NCBI GenBank assembly: GCA_008016945.1
Contig: SSGN01000025.1
Coordinates: 1 to 56,409, forward strand
Direction of reading: 5' to 3'
Origin: Flavobacteriales bacterium
GTDB lineage: Bacteria; Bacteroidota; Bacteroidia; Flavobacteriales; PHOS-HE28
Length of the DNA: 56,409 bases
The notes under the pieces are model-generated. The model had not been told where the DNA came from and did not search any database. It saw only the letters and a program-made list of their open reading frames with translations. Both the position numbers and the translations under genes were made by a program. Each line of letters begins with the position of its first letter. The stretch's first letter is position 1. Positions 54,170 through 56,409 of this stretch are shown one piece after another.

Positions 54170-54724
54170 TTATTTACCAGCTGCTTCACCGGCCTTGCGA
54201 CGCACGACTTCGCCCACGAAACGAACACCCTTGCCTTTGTAAGGCTCCGGTTTGCGCAGGCTGCGCAGCTTGGCGGCCACCTGGCCGATGAGTTGCTTGT
54301 CCGCGCTCTCCAGGCGGATGATCGGGTTCTTACCCTTCTCCTGGGCCGCGCTCACCTTGATCTGCGGAGGCAGATCCAGGATCACGGTATGTGAGAAACC
54401 GAGCGCCAGGTTCAGTTGCTGGCCTTTCGTGGTGGCGCGGTAACCCACACCCACCAACTCCTGCTCGATCACGAAGCCTTCCGCTGCTCCCTTCACCATG
54501 TTGGCGATGAGCGCACGGTACAGGCCATGCTTGGAACGATGCGGCTTGGCGTCGCTCGGGCGCGATACCGTGATCTCGGTCCCTTCCTGCTTCAGCGTGA
54601 TATCCGGGTCCACAGCTTGTTCGAGCGTTCCCTTCGGACCCTTCACGGTCACCAGGTTCTTGTCGCTGATCGTGACCTGCACCCCTTTGGGTACATCGAT
54701 CGGTGCTTTTCCTATGCGTGACAT
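54170..54724 (-). CDS. rplF: Ribosomal protein uL6
   Basis: A large-subunit protein near the factor-binding site. The 184-residue protein starts MSRIGKAPIDVPKGVQVTI, has two similar beta-rich halves and ends in the signature PEPYKGKGVRFVGEVVRRKAGEAAGK. Only 8 nt separate its stop from the rplR start. Confidence 0.97.
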   Translation of the reverse strand: MSRIGKAPIDVPKGVQVTISDKNLVTVKGPKGTLEQAVDPDITLKQEGTEITVSRPSDAKPHRSKHGLYRALIANMVKGAAEGFVIEQELVGVGYRATTKGQQLNLALGFSHTVILDLPPQIKVSAAQEKGKNPIIRLESADKQLIGQVAAKLRSLRKPEPYKGKGVRFVGEVVRRKAGEAAGK

Positions 54725-54736
54725 CTTCTTCGGGTC

Positions 54737-55135
54737 TTAGCTCACGTAGCACAATACTTCACCGCCTACGTTCAGCGCACGGGCCTCCTTGTCGGTGACC
54801 ACGCCCTTGCTGGTGGAGATGATGGCCACGCCAAGGCCGTTCAACACGCGGGGCAGTTCGCTCGCGTGGGCGTACTTGCGCAGGCCGGGTGAGCTCACAC
54901 GGGTGAGTTCCTTGATGGCGCTCTGGCGCGTTTGCGCGTTGTACTTCAACGCGATCTTGATCAGGCCTTGTTTGCCGTCCTCCTCGGTCTTCCACGACAG
55001 GATGTATCCCTTGTCGTACAGGATGCGCGTGATGTCCTTCTTCAGGTTGCTTGCGGGCACCTCCACGATCTTCTTGCGCGCCATGATGGCGTTGCGAAGA
55101 CGGGTGAGGTAGTCGGCTATCGGATCGGTCGTCAT
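54737..55135 (-). CDS. rpsH: Ribosomal protein uS8
   Basis: A primary 16S rRNA binder in the central domain; in E. coli it also represses the spc operon by binding its mRNA. The 132-residue protein begins [20 protein letters not shown] and ends with the signature [26 protein letters not shown]. No site resembling the E. coli S8 mRNA target was sought in detail. Confidence 0.97.
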   Translation of the reverse strand: MTTDPIADYLTRLRNAIMARKKIVEVPASNLKKDITRILYDKGYILSWKTEEDGKQGLIKIALKYNAQTRQSAIKELTRVSSPGLRKYAHASELPRVLNGLGVAIISTSKGVVTDKEARALNVGGEVLCYVS

Positions 55136-55155
55136 GGTCTCTTCTTTTGTTGGTG

Positions 55156-55169
55156 CGCGGAAAGCCGCG
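55156..55169. promoter_or_regulatory. Small hairpin between rpsN and rpsH
   Basis: CGCGG (55156-55160) and CCGCG (55165-55169) form a 5-bp stem with an AAAG loop, followed by TCCTT. It resembles the hairpins before rpsD-rpsK and rpoA-rplQ in its GCGTCCT word. Confidence 0.35.
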
Positions 55170-55186
55170 TCCTTAACGTTTCTTTC

Positions 55187-55456
55187 TTACCAGCTGCCTT
55201 TGGTCACACCGGGGATCTTGCCCTCCAGTGCCATTTGACGGAACATGTTCCGGCTGATACCGAACACACGCATGTAGCCACGGGGGCGTCCGGTCAGTTG
55301 GCAGCGGTTGTGCATGCGCACCTTGCTGCCGTTCACCGGCAGTTGCTGCAGCTTGTCCCATTCACCCGCCTTCTTCAGTGCGGCACGCTTGGCGGCGAAT
55401 TTCTCCACCATCTTGGCGCGCTTGCGCTCACGCGCTTTCATCGATTCCTTGGCCAT
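55187..55456 (-). CDS. rpsN: Ribosomal protein uS14, zinc-free long form
   Basis: An 89-residue small-subunit head protein: [20 protein letters not shown] ... [20 protein letters not shown] ... [11 protein letters not shown]. The CxxC zinc pairs of the short C+ form are absent, so this is the long zinc-independent C- form, consistent with the C- bL36 here. Confidence 0.97.
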   Translation of the reverse strand: MAKESMKARERKRAKMVEKFAAKRAALKKAGEWDKLQQLPVNGSKVRMHNRCQLTGRPRGYMRVFGISRNMFRQMALEGKIPGVTKGSW

Positions 55457-55468
55457 GGTTCGGTCGGG

Positions 55469-56029
55469 TTATTTCTTGTCCTTGTCAGAGAATGGGAATC
55501 CGAATGCGTTCAGCAGGGCCTTCGCCTCTGCGTCGGTCTGTGCCGTGGTCACAAAGGTGATGTCCATCCCTTGGATCTTGCTCACCTTGTCGATATCGAT
55601 CTCCGGGAAGATGATCTGCTCCTTCACCCCGAAGGTGAAGTTGCCATGGCCATCGAAGCCCTTGGGCGATACGCCGCGGAAGTCACGGGTACGGGGCAGG
55701 CTCACGGCGATCAACCGATCGAGGAATTCATACATCCGGTCGCCACGCAACGTCACCCGAGCGCCGATGGGCATGCCCTTGCGCAGTTTGAAGTTGCTGA
55801 TGTCCTTCCGGGATACCGTCTGCACCGCCTTCTGGCCGGCGATGGCCGTCATCTCCACGATGGCGTTCTCAACGATCTTCTTGTCGCCCACGGCACTTCC
55901 CAAGCCTTGGTTCAGGCTGATCTTGGTGATCTTGGGCACCTGCATGGAGCTGGTGTAACCGAACTCCTTCTGGAGCGCCGGGGCCACCTCATTCTTGTAT
56001 TTGGCGCGAAGCCGGGGTACGTAGCTCAT
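55469..56029 (-). CDS. rplE: Ribosomal protein uL5
   Basis: A 5S rRNA-binding protein that forms an inter-subunit bridge and contacts P-site tRNA. The 186-residue protein has [17 protein letters not shown], the [15 protein letters not shown] loop and the C-terminal [26 protein letters not shown], as expected. Confidence 0.97.
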   Translation of the reverse strand: MSYVPRLRAKYKNEVAPALQKEFGYTSSMQVPKITKISLNQGLGSAVGDKKIVENAIVEMTAIAGQKAVQTVSRKDISNFKLRKGMPIGARVTLRGDRMYEFLDRLIAVSLPRTRDFRGVSPKGFDGHGNFTFGVKEQIIFPEIDIDKVSKIQGMDITFVTTAQTDAEAKALLNAFGFPFSDKDKK

Positions 56030-56035
56030 GACTTC

Positions 56036-56359
56036 TTACTTGGCTGCCTTTTTCTTGGTCTTCACGAAACGCTCCAGCGCGCCATCCTTGTTCACCTTGC
56101 GGCCTACGCGACCCGGAGTACCGGTCTTCGCATCGATCAGCATCAGGTTGCTGATGTGAATGGGGCCTTCCTTCTCCACGATCCCGCCCTGGGGGTTGGC
56201 CGTGGTGGGCTTGCTGTGCTTCTTGTTGATGTTGAGGCCCTCGACGATGGCGCGCATGCTCACGCGATCCACTTCGAGCACACGCCCCTGCTTGGTGCGG
56301 TCCTCTCCGGCGATCACTTTCACCATGTCGCCTTTCTTGATGTGCGTCTTCTTCTGCAT
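56036..56359 (-). CDS. rplX: Ribosomal protein uL24
   Basis: An assembly initiator of the large subunit. The 107-residue protein has the KOW motif KKGDMVKVIAGEDRTKQGRVLEVD, split over two strands, and then the conserved NPQGGIVEKEGPIHISNLMLID. It follows rplN by 3 nt. Confidence 0.97.
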   Translation of the reverse strand: MQKKTHIKKGDMVKVIAGEDRTKQGRVLEVDRVSMRAIVEGLNINKKHSKPTTANPQGGIVEKEGPIHISNLMLIDAKTGTPGRVGRKVNKDGALERFVKTKKKAAK

Positions 56360-56362
56360 GGC

Positions 56363-56409
56363 TTAAAGGACTTCGGGGGCCAGGGAGATGATCTTCATGA
56401 ACTTCTTCT
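56363..56409 (-). CDS. rplN: Ribosomal protein uL14, C-terminal end only
   Basis: The last 14 codons before TAA 56363-56365 read KKFMKIISLAPEVL, the typical C-terminus of uL14. The rest lies beyond the right window edge. Position directly before rplX agrees with spc-operon order. Confidence 0.88.
   Translation of the reverse strand, partial: KKFMKIISLAPEVL

Overview
The window is one contiguous stretch of a GC-rich Bacteroidota chromosome, most likely an uncultivated Flavobacteriales-type organism. This is inferred from several signs: a giant SprB-repeat surface protein with SprF and OmpA partners, type IX secretion (T9SS) C-terminal domains, GWxTD and TlpA-like envelope proteins, the order rplQ / carA / eno, absence of obvious Shine-Dalgarno sequences, and many Bacteroidota-type -7 boxes (TAnnTTTG-like) close upstream of start codons. 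No rRNA, tRNA, insertion sequence, CRISPR array or replication origin was seen.

Layout. 1-1889 (minus): a zinc-ribbon coiled-coil protein, cut by the window edge, behind a NIF3-family gene. 1923-2363: a C-terminal gene remnant with its own terminator. 2505-10817 (plus): a tightly overlapping operon lpxK - purine nucleoside phosphorylase - gatB - TlpA-like lipoprotein - M1 peptidase with a putative C-terminal barrel - lpxH. 10865-12200: an accessory island with an intact DUF1016/PDDEXK nuclease gene and a broken second DUF1016 gene. 12235-14975 (minus): outer membrane protein - lipA, then gap. 15051-21145: osmC-like gene, small lipoprotein (minus), ung, Omp85-type protein, L,D-transpeptidase, GWxTD lipoprotein, rlmB. 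21583-36651 (plus): the surface-adhesin operon, comprising a small secreted protein, a 3950-residue protein with 42 SprB-type repeats by my count, an SprF/PorP protein and an OmpA/TPR/beta-propeller lipoprotein. 36656-42757: a helical-repeat protein (minus), a T9SS-exported M1 aminopeptidase and an LTA-synthase-like sulfatase. 42758-46697: eno and carA (minus) plus a polytopic membrane protein (plus). 46823-56409 (minus): the spc/alpha ribosomal operon from the end of rplN to rplQ, with secY, map, infA and rpoA.

How they work together. The window mixes core information genes (ribosome, SecY, RNA polymerase alpha, GatB, RlmB) with envelope building (lipid A kinase and hydrolase, Omp85, L,D-transpeptidase) and a surface-display module. 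In that module T9SS probably exports the giant repeat protein and the M1 aminopeptidase, while SprF and the OmpA lipoprotein probably anchor or guide the giant protein.

The least ordinary signals are not genes. They are a 68-nt dispersed repeat at 21365 and 42773 with a 21-nt tail-only copy at 11959, two coding palindromes inside the DUF1016 gene, promoter boxes 3-7 nt from start codons that suggest leaderless mRNAs, and a series of GC hairpins and one perfect 24-nt palindrome between ribosomal genes.
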